From the NCBI GenBank assembly GCA_019358945.1, contig JAHHIE010000014.1, positions 1 to 64,000 on the forward strand: DNA of 64,000 nucleotides. The letters run 5' to 3'. The notes under the pieces are model-generated. The model was given only the letters and a program-made list of their open reading frames with translations, was not told the origin of the DNA and made no database searches. The position numbers and the translations under genes are program-made. This DNA comes from Stenomitos rutilans HA7619-LM2. Lineage in GTDB: Bacteria > Cyanobacteriota > Cyanobacteriia > Leptolyngbyales > Leptolyngbyaceae. This document shows positions 8,994 to 18,483 of the stretch, one piece after another (positions within the stretch are counted from its first letter, which is position 1; each line of letters starts with the position of its first letter).

Positions 8994-11900
8994 CTAAGAT
9001 GGACATTTGGCATCAGGGAAGAGAGCATTCGGTAGGGCAAGGCAGAGGTTCCGAATATACGGATCGTTGGCGGCAGGCTCCTGGTAGAACTCGTTGCGAT
9101 CTTTCGTCGCTGTGACAAAGCGTGCTGCTGCTGGCCCCGCAGGAGACTTCTGCAACGCAACATCGTATCCCCAAAGACGGGCAGGCGGGCTATAGTACGA
9201 AATCCGCTCGTTGCCTGATGTTGGCGTGGTACCAGGCTCCCAGACCTGTTGGTCAAAGGGCCCCGTAGCGTAGTTGCTAAAGCTGAGCTGCAAGAAGGAA
9301 CCAGCAAACCAGAGCCGATCCCAATCTTCCAGGAACCGAGGGAAGTTGTGTAACCCCCCGTAGGACTGGCCGTTTTTAGAGGGAATCAGACCGCTAACCA
9401 CAATCGTGTTAACGCGAGTATTCTCAGCATTTGGCCTAGTTCGATCAGTGCTTGCAATGTTGTAGTAAGCACCATTCACTGGCGCACTGGAGTAAGGGGT
9501 AGGTGCTAGCGGCTTACCGCTCAAAGGAGACGAACCAGTCGTGATAGCTGGCAAGATAAGGGTGTTTGGTGTCCGCGCAGTGGTTTGCACTTGCAGCGCC
9601 AACCCCTCACCATTCCGCGACACCTTGATAGGCGTAAAGATATCGTAGGGGTTTTCCCGTTGCCAGCCCCAGTTGCCACCCGTACCGCCTGGAAGATCAA
9701 CGCTCGGACGGTTTTGGTTTAGGAAGCTGGTAATGCCACCGTTCGTGCAGCCGCGTCCATAGAGGGCACTTGTATTCACCGTTGTCGTTGTGTAAACGCT
9801 GGCTCCCCCACTGTTGCCGGTACTGACTCGGTACGGATAGTAGCCTGTCGGGAAGTTAAAGCCGGAGTCTGTTTTTGTCCGTCCCTCATAGGTGTTGGCA
9901 CTGAGCGAAGCGCCACTGCTACCCGCTGTCATGAAACTATCGAGGGCACTGCCATCACAGAAGGTATCAGAGATAATTGAAATGGCATCTGCCAGCAGCT
10001 CAGACGGTCGCCAACGATCGCCATCTCGATCGGCAAAGTCATTTTCGCGGGTTTGACGATTGTAAAAGTCGGTCTCGCTGTAGCTTCCGTTCGGTAGTTG
10101 CTCTTTAAACTCTTCCAGCCGGGGTGCAGTGTTGTCATCTTCACCGCCTGACTGATGGAGATTAAAGTTCCCCATGATGTAAAGCGGATTATCGGTAAAG
10201 AAGGAGAGCCCACGAATGTTATCTTGAGCCGGAACGTTAGTACTGGAATGGCGCTTAAGCTGAGACCCGTTGCGTAAACGGAAGCCATAGGGACGACGAT
10301 CGGGGTCAGGCACCCCATCAACCTGCTTCAACGATACCTCTGTACCCGTGACAACAGCGGGATCGGCTGGCGAATTGGGGTTGGTGACGTTGGTATATGT
10401 GCCAGAGGCAGGACGATTGATCGCATCTTCCCGCACGGCATCTTCCCGGAAGGCGTACACAATGCCACTGATGGGCAACCAGACCTCACTAGAGGCACCA
10501 CCCGCCAACGTTGCAGTGGAGCTAATTTTTGTGCGGCGCAACATCCCCAGGTCAATGTCGGTCACTCGCACTGGCATCCATTCCCGTCCGTTGAACAGTG
10601 CTCGATCAAGGAACGGAATCACCGCTGTCGTTCCGGTTACCGCCGTACCATTGGGTGCTGTAATCCGGTTTGGTGGCGTGTTTTGCACGGGTGGGCTGGC
10701 TGGCAGAGTCGTAATGGGCAACTGCCAGGTGTTGTTGTTTGTGATCGAGAAGGGGTTGCTAAAGCCTGTGGACGGCAACTTGCGAGGCTTGAGCGCCAGC
10801 CTTGCAACCGATAGATCGGCAAGCGGATTGCCAAACGTCTTGTATTGGTAAGCGAGTGTATTTGCACTCTTCAGATCCTTGAATTTGATCGGATCAATGA
10901 CCGTAGTCGTTGAGGGATCCATATCAACGACATACCCAAAGTCTTCCCCCTTCGCAATAATGGGTGGTGTTAAGGTATCGACAGGCTTGTAGACAACCGA
11001 TGCGTTTGCTGTATTAATGTACGGGTCAGTAATGTAGGGTTCTGCCCAGGGCTGTAGTGCAGCTGGAAGAATGTTGCTGGCAGAGACAGTCGGGGGGGTT
11101 CCAATAAACGTAGAGGCAACCAGCGGGTAGGAAAGTTGCCCATCCGGTTGTCGATGGTCAACATCATCTTCCCAGTTTGTGGCAGCAGCACCGCTATTAT
11201 CCTTACTATTACCAATGCCAACGCCATCCGCAGGGATAGCAGTTCCTAGCGTTGCTGGCGGTACCGGAACTGTAACGCCACCGATGTCTTCAACGGCACC
11301 TTTATGTCCATGCTCCACCTCTGGGAAGAGGTAATAGAGCGAGGGCCACTTTGGTGCAATGGAAGCAGCTAAATAAGGATAGCCATTGTCATTGATCGAT
11401 GGAGCTGCCGTATAAGGTTTGGTAGGATCGTCATACTTGTTCAGGTTCGTTTGAAGAGCTGATGGGCCTACTTTAAAAGCAAAAGCAGAGGTCAGGCTGA
11501 GGCTAAGGATTGTCTTGCGCTGTGTGTCTTGGGAGTAGATAGAAACTGCACCTAGACTACCGTCTACCTTCGGAATATAGTTCAGCAACGCACCAGGCGA
11601 ATTTGGAGTGACAAAATTTCCAGCAACATTTCCTGCCTCAAGACCATTTCGAGCCGGAAACCCAACATCACCAGGGTAGTCGCGCACGGCACCTGGAGGA
11701 ATCACGGTGCCGCACAATCTAGACAGTGCTAACCGCGAAATCGAAACGGTTGGATCTGCTTCAAAAAAGGTTGGTGCGCCTGGAGTGGCATTCACAGGCT
11801 GAGCAAGCGCTCTCACGCCCTGTGCGCCCGTTTGCTTGCCGATCGTGTCATTAATGGCAAACAGGTTTGGATCGCACGCCGATGACCACAGGTTCAATTT

Positions 11901-14900
11901 GCCCTGGATCTGCGCGACATAAGGGTTGTAGTTCCAGGTATTGGCAGCGGGGGAGGGGCGGAAGCCAAAGGTGCGATCGCGACGAGCTTGGAAATAGGTG
12001 AAGATTAGTTCGGCAAGGCGATAGCGAGGATCGTTGTTCGGGTTAATGCTAGGGTTGGAAGCCGCGATGTATTCCCGCAGTTTACCGAGATAGGCCTCTG
12101 CAGGGACACGATCGTAGTCCCGCGCATCGTAGTTAGCCGCCGTAAAGGTACCGTTTGGATCATAGTTGTAAGTCGCCAAGCGCCCTTTTGGCAGAACTTC
12201 AAAGTTATTTGCCGATTCATTGACCGACCCATCCATCAGCTTGTACAGGTCGCCAACCAGCGTGGTCATAATGGGCGACCCCTGACCCGGACGAACAATA
12301 TCGTTTTTGAAGTTAGATGGATCAAAGCGCTGCACGCGATCGACGTTGTACGCCAACATCCCAAGCGTGCAGGAAGCGGTGTGGAGATAGGTTTTGTCTG
12401 CGATACTGAGGCTGCCATAGCCAACCGCATTCAAGCGCGCGAGCGTCCGTCGCAGATTAGAGAAATTCCCCCACATGGAGAATTCTGGATCAGGGTGGAT
12501 CTGGCCTGCCTCTTGTGTGGGCGGAAAGGCTCCTGTCTGGTCATCACTAATATGGTCGCCTGCAAACTGTGCCAAGTTTTGCAGCGCAATGCGGAGCGGA
12601 CTGCTGGCATTGGCAATATCGGTCAAGAACGTTTCTTTGTCGCCACCAGGGGAATCAAACTCCCAACCGTCGGTGCCACGACCATTGAAGAAATCGGTAA
12701 GGAGAGCGGTGTCGATCGTGCTGGGAGTGTTGTTATTGGCAGGGTTTGTGTTTGTTGCCGTGCTGTCCACAAACACGGAGGGTACAAAGTTCAGTGATTG
12801 CTGGAGCGTGAGCGGAGAACCGGGATGCACCACGCTTGCTGTACAGGCAACCGGGTAGTCTTTATCCACATCAAAGTGGTAAACCGCTGTGCTTTGCACC
12901 GCCGATAGATTGTCACGCAACGCCCGACGCTGACGCGCCTCGTGGCTGATGTTGGCTGGTGAATGAGGCGGATAGAGTGGATCACCCTCGTTGTCGCTGA
13001 TGTCTGGGTCGATCGTGCTAGGGTCGGTTGAGCTAACGAACGCATTAGCAGCGGTACGGGCACGTAATTGACGATAGTCGTTGTCACCGATCGTGTAGGC
13101 CGTATTGGTGCCTGAAGGCAACGTCGGTGCAGGTGCAGGATTTTGTAAGTAGAGTTGCTCGGCTGCATCAGTGGTCACTGAAGCGGGTCGATCTTGTGGT
13201 GTAACCCATCCAAACGGATTGCCTAGTTCTAAACGCTGCCCCACCAAAATCCGCAAACCCTGGAAGCGTGCGCGGCGTTCCCAGTAACCATCCAAACCCA
13301 CGTTGGGAGTATCACTGGGCTTCGTTGCGTTTGAGTCGTCCTGGGCTGTCAGGGTCGAGGCAGCGGTGACGGGAATGGCCGATGATGTCGAAACATCGTC
13401 CGTGGGTGAAATCAAGTCACCACTCGTCTTCCCACCAGCAATCTTCACCTGATCGCTATATTTCTGCTTTGGACCGTAGCGATCGTCGGCTCGATAAGTG
13501 TCATCAACATAGGGTGCAGTTTCAGTGCGGTTAAAGATCCGCTTTTTCAGCGTGCTGGAGTCGTAAGCTGCCCGGTGAATGCTGCGATTATTAGTGTTGG
13601 CTCTAGATTTATAGCTGTTGTCTGTTTGAATCTTCTCCGGGTCAATGGACACGTTAAAGGGATCGCTACCACTAACCGAGTGAGTACTGTTATTCAGCGT
13701 CTGTTTGCTGCTAGCCGCGTTAAAGTTTTGGTTCCAAATATAAACAAGGCTGCCGCCACCGTAATTATTGGAGCTGACCAACCCACTGACCACCTGCCCC
13801 TGAAAATCTTGTCCGTTGTTCGCAGTGGGAGTAACATCGGTGACGGTAATTTCAGATGAAGATTCGTACCACAGGCATGAGTAGGGAGAGCTAATGAGGT
13901 AAGCGCTGAAGCTGCCGCCACCGATAATCAGGTTGCCTTCCGTGTGCATGGCACCATTCCATTGAAATGGTGGACCTGGGAAAATCTCCAGGTCATTGCG
14001 GAACCAGGCTCCCCATTTGTTGCCCCGGTTCAATACCCGGTCTTGCTGAAACTCCAACGTGGCAAAATTGCTTGAGCCGCCCTTAGCGACGTTATCAGGC
14101 AACACGAACGCATCTACCTGGAAGTTTCGACGCAGAGTAGCGGTATTTGTGTTGTCTTGATACCAGCCACTTTCAACGCTAGAACCACTACTAGAAGCAC
14201 CCCGACACCCTGCTGCGCTGGGAGAGTTGCTCAGTGGGCCTGTACGAGCGTAAGGCACGGGCGATCGGTCAGTACCCGCAATCCCTTTGGCTTTGTCTGA
14301 ATCACTCAAAGCTACGAGCCGCTGCCAACCCTGAGTGACGTTTGTTCCGGTTCCTGTGTTTGGTGGAATCGTCAGGGAGATCGAGTAGGCGATCGTGGCA
14401 TCAAAGTTGCCATCGCCATCCGTATCTGCCCGAAAGCCCCAAGCGTTGTCGGGCGTACCATCACCATTGCTGTCGAGCCGTCCACCCCAATTTTTCTCAT
14501 CGGGTAATGTGTAGGGATCGTTACCACCAAGAAGCAGTTGCGCCGCTTTTTGGCCGTTAATCATGGTGGTGCCATCGTTCAGCAGCATAGAGGCTAGAAA
14601 GTCGGATGACGGCACGCCACCAGGAAACCGACTATCTTTCGTGGAGTCGAAGAGAAATTCGACTTTGGCGCGGGCACGATCGATCGCAGGGGTTGCCGCG
14701 TTGTAAATCACACGGTTCTGCGTTTCATTGATGGTACGCGCACTGGTGTTAAAGGCACGATAGCTCAGGGCACCGGCCGTTAAAGACACCACCAAGATGA
14801 GTAACACGGTGGTTGGTAACACAAAGCCCGCGGCGGGTCGCGTTCTGCGATTGACAATCAGGGCAGCTCGCAACAGCCATGCAACGAGTGCTCGACTCAT

Positions 14901-14969
14901 GTTTCGGGAGAGGCGGGCAATTTGCCTAAAAAGAGTTTGGACAGCCCTGGCTAATTTACGGTCTGACAT
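8994..14969 (-). CDS. hpsA: Hormogonium polysaccharide biosynthesis protein HpsA
   Basis: This very large protein (1991 residues) matches HpsA, a surface or secreted protein needed for the hormogonium sheath polysaccharide and gliding in Nostoc punctiforme. It has a basic leader of about 47 residues, then a pilin-like helix starting GFVLPTTVLLILVV, where the residue five places after the cleavage point is Thr rather than the usual Glu. The block YNAATPAIDRARAKVEFLFD follows. The rest is Asn/Thr/Pro/Gly-rich, with few cysteines, as expected for an exported protein. It is the first gene of the hpsA-hpsB-hpsC-gspH unit. The ATG at 14969 has AGGAAG upstream. Its exact biochemical role is not known. 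Confidence 0.88.
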   Translation of the reverse strand: MSDRKLARAVQTLFRQIARLSRNMSRALVAWLLRAALIVNRRTRPAAGFVLPTTVLLILVVSLTAGALSYRAFNTSARTINETQNRVIYNAATPAIDRARAKVEFLFDSTKDSRFPGGVPSSDFLASMLLNDGTTMINGQKAAQLLLGGNDPYTLPDEKNWGGRLDSNGDGTPDNAWGFRADTDGDGNFDATIAYSISLTIPPNTGTGTNVTQGWQRLVALSDSDKAKGIAGTDRSPVPYARTGPLSNSPSAAGCRGASSSGSSVESGWYQDNTNTATLRRNFQVDAFVLPDNVAKGGSSNFATLEFQQDRVLNRGNKWGAWFRNDLEIFPGPPFQWNGAMHTEGNLIIGGGSFSAYLISSPYSCLWYESSSEITVTDVTPTANNGQDFQGQVVSGLVSSNNYGGGSLVYIWNQNFNAASSKQTLNNSTHSVSGSDPFNVSIDPEKIQTDNSYKSRANTNNRSIHRAAYDSSTLKKRIFNRTETAPYVDDTYRADDRYGPKQKYSDQVKIAGGKTSGDLISPTDDVSTSSAIPVTAASTLTAQDDSNATKPSDTPNVGLDGYWERRARFQGLRILVGQRLELGNPFGWVTPQDRPASVTTDAAEQLYLQNPAPAPTLPSGTNTAYTIGDNDYRQLRARTAANAFVSSTDPSTIDPDISDNEGDPLYPPHSPANISHEARQRRALRDNLSAVQSTAVYHFDVDKDYPVACTASVVHPGSPLTLQQSLNFVPSVFVDSTATNTNPANNNTPSTIDTALLTDFFNGRGTDGWEFDSPGGDKETFLTDIANASSPLRIALQNLAQFAGDHISDDQTGAFPPTQEAGQIHPDPEFSMWGNFSNLRRTLARLNAVGYGSLSIADKTYLHTASCTLGMLAYNVDRVQRFDPSNFKNDIVRPGQGSPIMTTLVGDLYKLMDGSVNESANNFEVLPKGRLATYNYDPNGTFTAANYDARDYDRVPAEAYLGKLREYIAASNPSINPNNDPRYRLAELIFTYFQARRDRTFGFRPSPAANTWNYNPYVAQIQGKLNLWSSACDPNLFAINDTIGKQTGAQGVRALAQPVNATPGAPTFFEADPTVSISRLALSRLCGTVIPPGAVRDYPGDVGFPARNGLEAGNVAGNFVTPNSPGALLNYIPKVDGSLGAVSIYSQDTQRKTILSLSLTSAFAFKVGPSALQTNLNKYDDPTKPYTAAPSINDNGYPYLAASIAPKWPSLYYLFPEVEHGHKGAVEDIGGVTVPVPPATLGTAIPADGVGIGNSKDNSGAAATNWEDDVDHRQPDGQLSYPLVASTFIGTPPTVSASNILPAALQPWAEPYITDPYINTANASVVYKPVDTLTPPIIAKGEDFGYVVDMDPSTTTVIDPIKFKDLKSANTLAYQYKTFGNPLADLSVARLALKPRKLPSTGFSNPFSITNNNTWQLPITTLPASPPVQNTPPNRITAPNGTAVTGTTAVIPFLDRALFNGREWMPVRVTDIDLGMLRRTKISSTATLAGGASSEVWLPISGIVYAFREDAVREDAINRPASGTYTNVTNPNSPADPAVVTGTEVSLKQVDGVPDPDRRPYGFRLRNGSQLKRHSSTNVPAQDNIRGLSFFTDNPLYIMGNFNLHQSGGEDDNTAPRLEEFKEQLPNGSYSETDFYNRQTRENDFADRDGDRWRPSELLADAISIISDTFCDGSALDSFMTAGSSGASLSANTYEGRTKTDSGFNFPTGYYPYRVSTGNSGGASVYTTTTVNTSALYGRGCTNGGITSFLNQNRPSVDLPGGTGGNWGWQRENPYDIFTPIKVSRNGEGLALQVQTTARTPNTLILPAITTGSSPLSGKPLAPTPYSSAPVNGAYYNIASTDRTRPNAENTRVNTIVVSGLIPSKNGQSYGGLHNFPRFLEDWDRLWFAGSFLQLSFSNYATGPFDQQVWEPGTTPTSGNERISYYSPPARLWGYDVALQKSPAGPAAARFVTATKDRNEFYQEPAANDPYIRNLCLALPNALFPDAKCPS

Positions 14970-15068
14970 GATAGCTGCTTCCTGCGACGACGGCGAGAGA
15001 TTTGTAGACTGAACTCACAAAGTGATCAAATGGGCACTACAGAAGGCAGAGGGAGGATGCTCTGCAAC

Positions 15069-15097
15069 GGTATAACAAGATAGTTGTGTTAGTTAAA
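15069..15097 (-). promoter_or_regulatory. Candidate promoter of the hps cluster
   Basis: On the minus strand TTTAAC (15092-15097) and TATACC (15069-15074) are separated by 17 bp, about 100 bp upstream of the hpsA start codon. Spacing is ideal but both hexamers are only moderate matches. Hps genes in other cyanobacteria depend on alternative sigma factors, so the true start may differ. Confidence 0.3.
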
Positions 15098-15561
15098 CGC
15101 TTACTAAATTCTGCTCGTTTCTGATGTAGATGCTCACTGTGCTAACAGTTCAAACAGCCTGTAATCAACCGGGAAGCCACGAGTCCAAACACGACGAAAA
15201 GCAGTTATGAATCAGCAAATTAACGGAGAGGCGGAGGGCTACCGATGAGCGGAAAGCCAAATCCTGCGTACTTTGCTGTAAGCCACAGTAAAGTCTACTG
15301 TCTTACAGGGATTGCTGCGCAGGTTGCCGCTTCACAAAAACTTTACCAATTCGGTACAGAGAGATGCACCAATAGTACCCATCCAACCGCCCGAAGCGAT
15401 CGTTCACCGCAAACATTTTTTGGCATCTTGCAACAAGTTAAAATTCCTTCCTAAAAAGATTTCATAATAGCAAGAATCGGGCAACCAAGAGAGGCCACCC
15501 GACGCATTTATTCATGTTCTTTACGAACAGTACTCATTGTGTGAGTGGCCTGCCAGCAACT
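15098..15561. other. Gene-free region between hpsA and rpmB with two hairpins
   Basis: No convincing gene is seen. A bulged hairpin lies at 15276-15308 (CTGTAAG plus ACAGTA paired with TACTGT plus CTTACAG). Just downstream of rpmB, around 15491-15553, AGGCCAC and GTGGCCT could pair around an inner TGTTC/GAACA hairpin. Neither has a strong U-run, so neither is a clear terminator. A 69-codon frame at 15245 has a good GGAGGG site but looks random in composition. Confidence 0.5.
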
Positions 15562-15798
15562 CTAAAAATGATTTAGGTTGATGCCTGCTTCTCTGGCAAA
15601 AACAGCCAGGCTTTTGTGTTCAAGGGTTTTAATTGCTTTTGTAGAAAGCCGTAGTTTCACCCAGCGGTTGCCCTCAGCCCACCAAACACGCTTCCACTGC
15701 AAATTGACTTCTTGCAGCTTCTTGGTTCGACGGTGGGAGTGAGAAACCGCATAGGCGTTGTTTGCCTTCTTGCCGGTAAGTTGACATTGACGAGCCAT
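15562..15798 (-). CDS. rpmB: 50S ribosomal protein L28
   Basis: The 78-residue basic protein matches L28, a structural protein of the large ribosomal subunit. It starts [20 protein letters not shown] and ends with the usual [20 protein letters not shown] region. The frame is open for 18 codons upstream, but ATG at 15798 has GGAG eight bases before it and matches the normal L28 start. The gene is probably monocistronic: the next minus-strand gene upstream, htpG, is about 220 bp away across a repeat-rich gap. Confidence 0.96.
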   Translation of the reverse strand: MARQCQLTGKKANNAYAVSHSHRRTKKLQEVNLQWKRVWWAEGNRWVKLRLSTKAIKTLEHKSLAVFAREAGINLNHF

Positions 15799-16021
15799 AG
15801 CAATCTCCGAGGTGTGCGCTGTGACCAACACTTTGTATAGAGTGACCAGCATTCTATCTTACACAACAATTTGGCTATGCACAACGACTACATCAGTACG
15901 AGTTCGGACAGTCAATAGTTTGGGATCGAAGAAGTTGCAGGAGGGGAGAGGGAGTGGGGTAGAAGTTTTGAGTTTGCTTCCTCTGCTCTCCTTACTCCCT
16001 CAGCTTCCCTCACTCTTAACC

Positions 16022-18166
16022 TTAAGAGGCGGTGCGATCGGTCAACTTGGTCAAAACTGCATTCGATCGCTCAACAAACGCTTGCATACCTTCCGCGTCA
16101 AAGCCCTTCTGCGCCATGAGTGCCAGATCGTAGACGTGATGACAAATCAGGTCTGCCAGTTCCGCAGAGGGTGATTGGCCTTCGCTTTGAATGATGGCTC
16201 CCTGACTGAGGCTCACGAGATTCTGAATGAGCGGGTGAGAGGTGTTAACCAGAAGAATATGCTCTTCGGGAAACTGTACGGCTTGCTGTTGCATGAGTGC
16301 AGTCATCTCCTGCATCCGCCGCAAATGTTCTGGCAAGAGCACCATCGCTGGTGGTACGCCCTTCGCATCGCTAGACTTGAGCGCTTCGGTACGAACGGTG
16401 AGCTTGGGTTTGTTGAGCGCTTTTTGGAAGAGTTCTTTGATGCGATCGCTCCGAGTTTGATTTGTGGTCGGGTCAACAATATCGGCAGGCTTGTCTTTGT
16501 CGATCAAGGTATCATCCAAATCTGCATCCACCCGCGAGAATTTCACGTCGGGATGCTCACGCTCTAAGAAGCTGACAAAGTGGCTATCGATGAATGAGTC
16601 CATAAAGAGGACTTCTAGCCCTTGCTGTTTGTGAAGCTCTACGTAGGTCGTTTGTGCCACTTCATCGGTGCAGTAGAACACGCGATTGGGGTGATGCTCT
16701 TTGTTGCGCTCCAAGTATTCTTTGAGGGTTGTGTAGGGTGTGGGATGTGGGGTATGGGGTGTGGGGTCAGAGGTGGAAGGGTTTACGTCTTGCCATGCAT
16801 CGCCTTCTGCCGATTGAACCTCAACTTTTGGCGCTTCAGTTTTTGGTATGTCAGACCCCTCACTTCTCTCACCTCTCACCTCACCCAATTTTGCAGTGGT
16901 GCGGTAGATCAGAATATCTTCGACCTGTTTCTTAAATTTATCGTCGTTGATGGAGCCAAACTTGACGAAGGTACCGAGGTCTTGCCAGCAGCGGATATAT
17001 TCGTCGCGGTTGTCGCGGTAGAGTTCTTTGAGGCGATCGCCCACTTTCTTGGCAACGTAGTCGGCAATGCGGCGGACGGTGCGATCGTTCTGTAGGAAGC
17101 TGCGGGAGACGTTGAGCGGAATATCCACACTGTCGATGACCCCACGCAGAGGCAGCAAAAACTTGGGAATGACTTCTTCGCAGTTGTCGCTGACGAATAC
17201 CTGGTTACAGAAAAGTTTGATTTGTCCCTTGGTGGTGTCAACGTCGGGCTTGAGTTTGGGGAAGTAGAGAATGCCGTTGACGACAAATGGGTAATCCGTG
17301 TTGAGGTGTACCCAAAGTAATGGCTCCTCCTGGAACGGATACAGGTAGCGATAGAACTCCAGGTAGTCCTCTGACGTGAGCGAACTGGGAGATTCTTTCC
17401 AGGGAGCCTTCTGACGATTGATCTGTTCGGGCGCTTTGATTTCGGGGGTTTTACTTTCTGCCGGAGCTTCCGTAGCTGTGTCAGCAGTCGATTCTGTCGT
17501 CGCTTCGGGAGCAGTAGCCTCTGGAGCAGCTTCGATGACTTCTAGTTTGATCGGAACGGGCAGAAAGTCGCAGTAGGTCTTGATCAGCTGCCGAATGCGA
17601 TATGGCTCCAGGTATTCCTGTTCTTCGTCCTGGAGGAAAAGTGTCACTGTGGTACCACGATCGCTCCGGGTCGTTGAGGCACTCAGCTCAAACTCGGTAG
17701 AACCATCGCAAGACCAATGTACAGGCTCGGCCTCTGCTTTGTAGGAAAGGGTGTCAATCTCGACTCGTTGCGCCACCATGAAGGACGAGTAGAACCCTAG
17801 CCCAAAGTGACCGATGATTTGCTGATCGCCAGCCGCTTTGTACTTTTCGACAAATGATTCGGCACTGGAAAAGGCAACCTGGTTAATGTATTGCTTTACT
17901 TCATCCGCCGTCATGCCGATACCCGTGTCGGAAACAGCCAGGGTTTTCTGAGCCTTGTCGATCGTGATGACAACTTCAGGTTCGCCCAGATCGCCAGCTA
18001 ATTCGCCCGAATAGGACACCATTTTGAGCTTTTGGATCGCATCGACGGCGTTAGAGACAAGCTCTCTCAGAAAAATTTCGTGGTCTGAGTAGAGCCATTT
18101 CTTGATAATGGGGAAAATATTCTCAGTATGAATACTGATATTGCCCTTTTCGAGAACGGTCGTCAT
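16022..18166 (-). CDS. htpG: Chaperone protein HtpG (Hsp90)
   Basis: The cytosolic ATP-dependent Hsp90 chaperone folds and protects client proteins under heat or oxidative stress. At 714 residues it is longer than usual. The N-terminal GHKL ATPase is clear (ELVSNAVDAIQKL, DTGIGMT, IGHFGLGFYSSFMV). The middle domain has ETPLLWVHLNTD-like and NVSRSFLQND motifs, and the C-terminal dimerisation domain follows. Two inserts stand out: an acidic Ala/Thr/Glu/Pro-rich linker at about residues 210-245, and a stretch at about 425-475 that partly consists of translated heptamer repeats (VRGERSEGSD and PTPHTPHPTPY). The frame stays open, so the protein is probably functional. Confidence 0.95.
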   Translation of the reverse strand: MTTVLEKGNISIHTENIFPIIKKWLYSDHEIFLRELVSNAVDAIQKLKMVSYSGELAGDLGEPEVVITIDKAQKTLAVSDTGIGMTADEVKQYINQVAFSSAESFVEKYKAAGDQQIIGHFGLGFYSSFMVAQRVEIDTLSYKAEAEPVHWSCDGSTEFELSASTTRSDRGTTVTLFLQDEEQEYLEPYRIRQLIKTYCDFLPVPIKLEVIEAAPEATAPEATTESTADTATEAPAESKTPEIKAPEQINRQKAPWKESPSSLTSEDYLEFYRYLYPFQEEPLLWVHLNTDYPFVVNGILYFPKLKPDVDTTKGQIKLFCNQVFVSDNCEEVIPKFLLPLRGVIDSVDIPLNVSRSFLQNDRTVRRIADYVAKKVGDRLKELYRDNRDEYIRCWQDLGTFVKFGSINDDKFKKQVEDILIYRTTAKLGEVRGERSEGSDIPKTEAPKVEVQSAEGDAWQDVNPSTSDPTPHTPHPTPYTTLKEYLERNKEHHPNRVFYCTDEVAQTTYVELHKQQGLEVLFMDSFIDSHFVSFLEREHPDVKFSRVDADLDDTLIDKDKPADIVDPTTNQTRSDRIKELFQKALNKPKLTVRTEALKSSDAKGVPPAMVLLPEHLRRMQEMTALMQQQAVQFPEEHILLVNTSHPLIQNLVSLSQGAIIQSEGQSPSAELADLICHHVYDLALMAQKGFDAEGMQAFVERSNAVLTKLTDRTAS
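16732..16766. repeat. Five G-rich heptamers inside htpG
   Basis: Five consecutive 7-mers of the form TGTGGGG (TGTAGGG, TGTGGGA, TGTGGGG, TATGGGG, TGTGGGG) lie inside the htpG reading frame and are translated on the minus strand as PTPHTPHPTPY. Tandem heptamers of this sort are normally intergenic. Confidence 0.85.
16856..16886. repeat. CTCACCT-type heptamers inside htpG
   Basis: CCCCTCA, CTTCTCT, CACCTCT and CACCTCA follow one another inside htpG and are translated on the minus strand as part of EVRGERSEGSD. It is a second heptamer block, about 90 bp from the G-rich one. Confidence 0.75.
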
Positions 18167-18483
18167 AGGTGATACTCCAAGTTTCTCTAGCGGATTGAAC
18201 GCAGCAGATTGATGACGGAAGGAAGAGACACCAGCGTTAACTGGCTAATTGCTTTCGATTGTACTGAGAGGTTCGTCTGACTTGCAGATGCGGATTTCCC
18301 TACCTGAGGAGAGATGAGGAAGCAGGGGGAAATGGGGAAGCAGGGGGAGAGTTGTGAGTTTTGAGTTGATGGAGCGGTCAGCCGTCAGTCTGAGAGTTGT
18401 GAGTTTTAAAATTCAGAATTCAGGAGTCAGTTTTTTTAGCCTTTTTCCTTCTACCTTTTCCTTCCGCCCTTTGCCTCCTGCCT
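18167..18483. other. Gene-free region between tsaD and htpG, rich in simple repeats
   Basis: The stretch holds AGCAGGGGG-type words (18310-18350) and GAGTTTTGAGTT/GAGTTGTGAGTTTT words (18352-18405). It then continues as a pyrimidine-rich tract up to the tsaD stop. The htpG promoter must lie in the first 100 bp, but no clear hexamers were found. Confidence 0.5.

Noticed and set aside
12381-12858. Overlapping long open frames on the plus strand within hpsA
   Set aside because: They are antisense to a well-supported gene, with no ribosome binding site or recognised family.
15245-15454. Open frame of 69 codons with a GGAGGG site
   Set aside because: It is in a gene-free region, has random-looking composition and overlaps a hairpin; no family is recognised.
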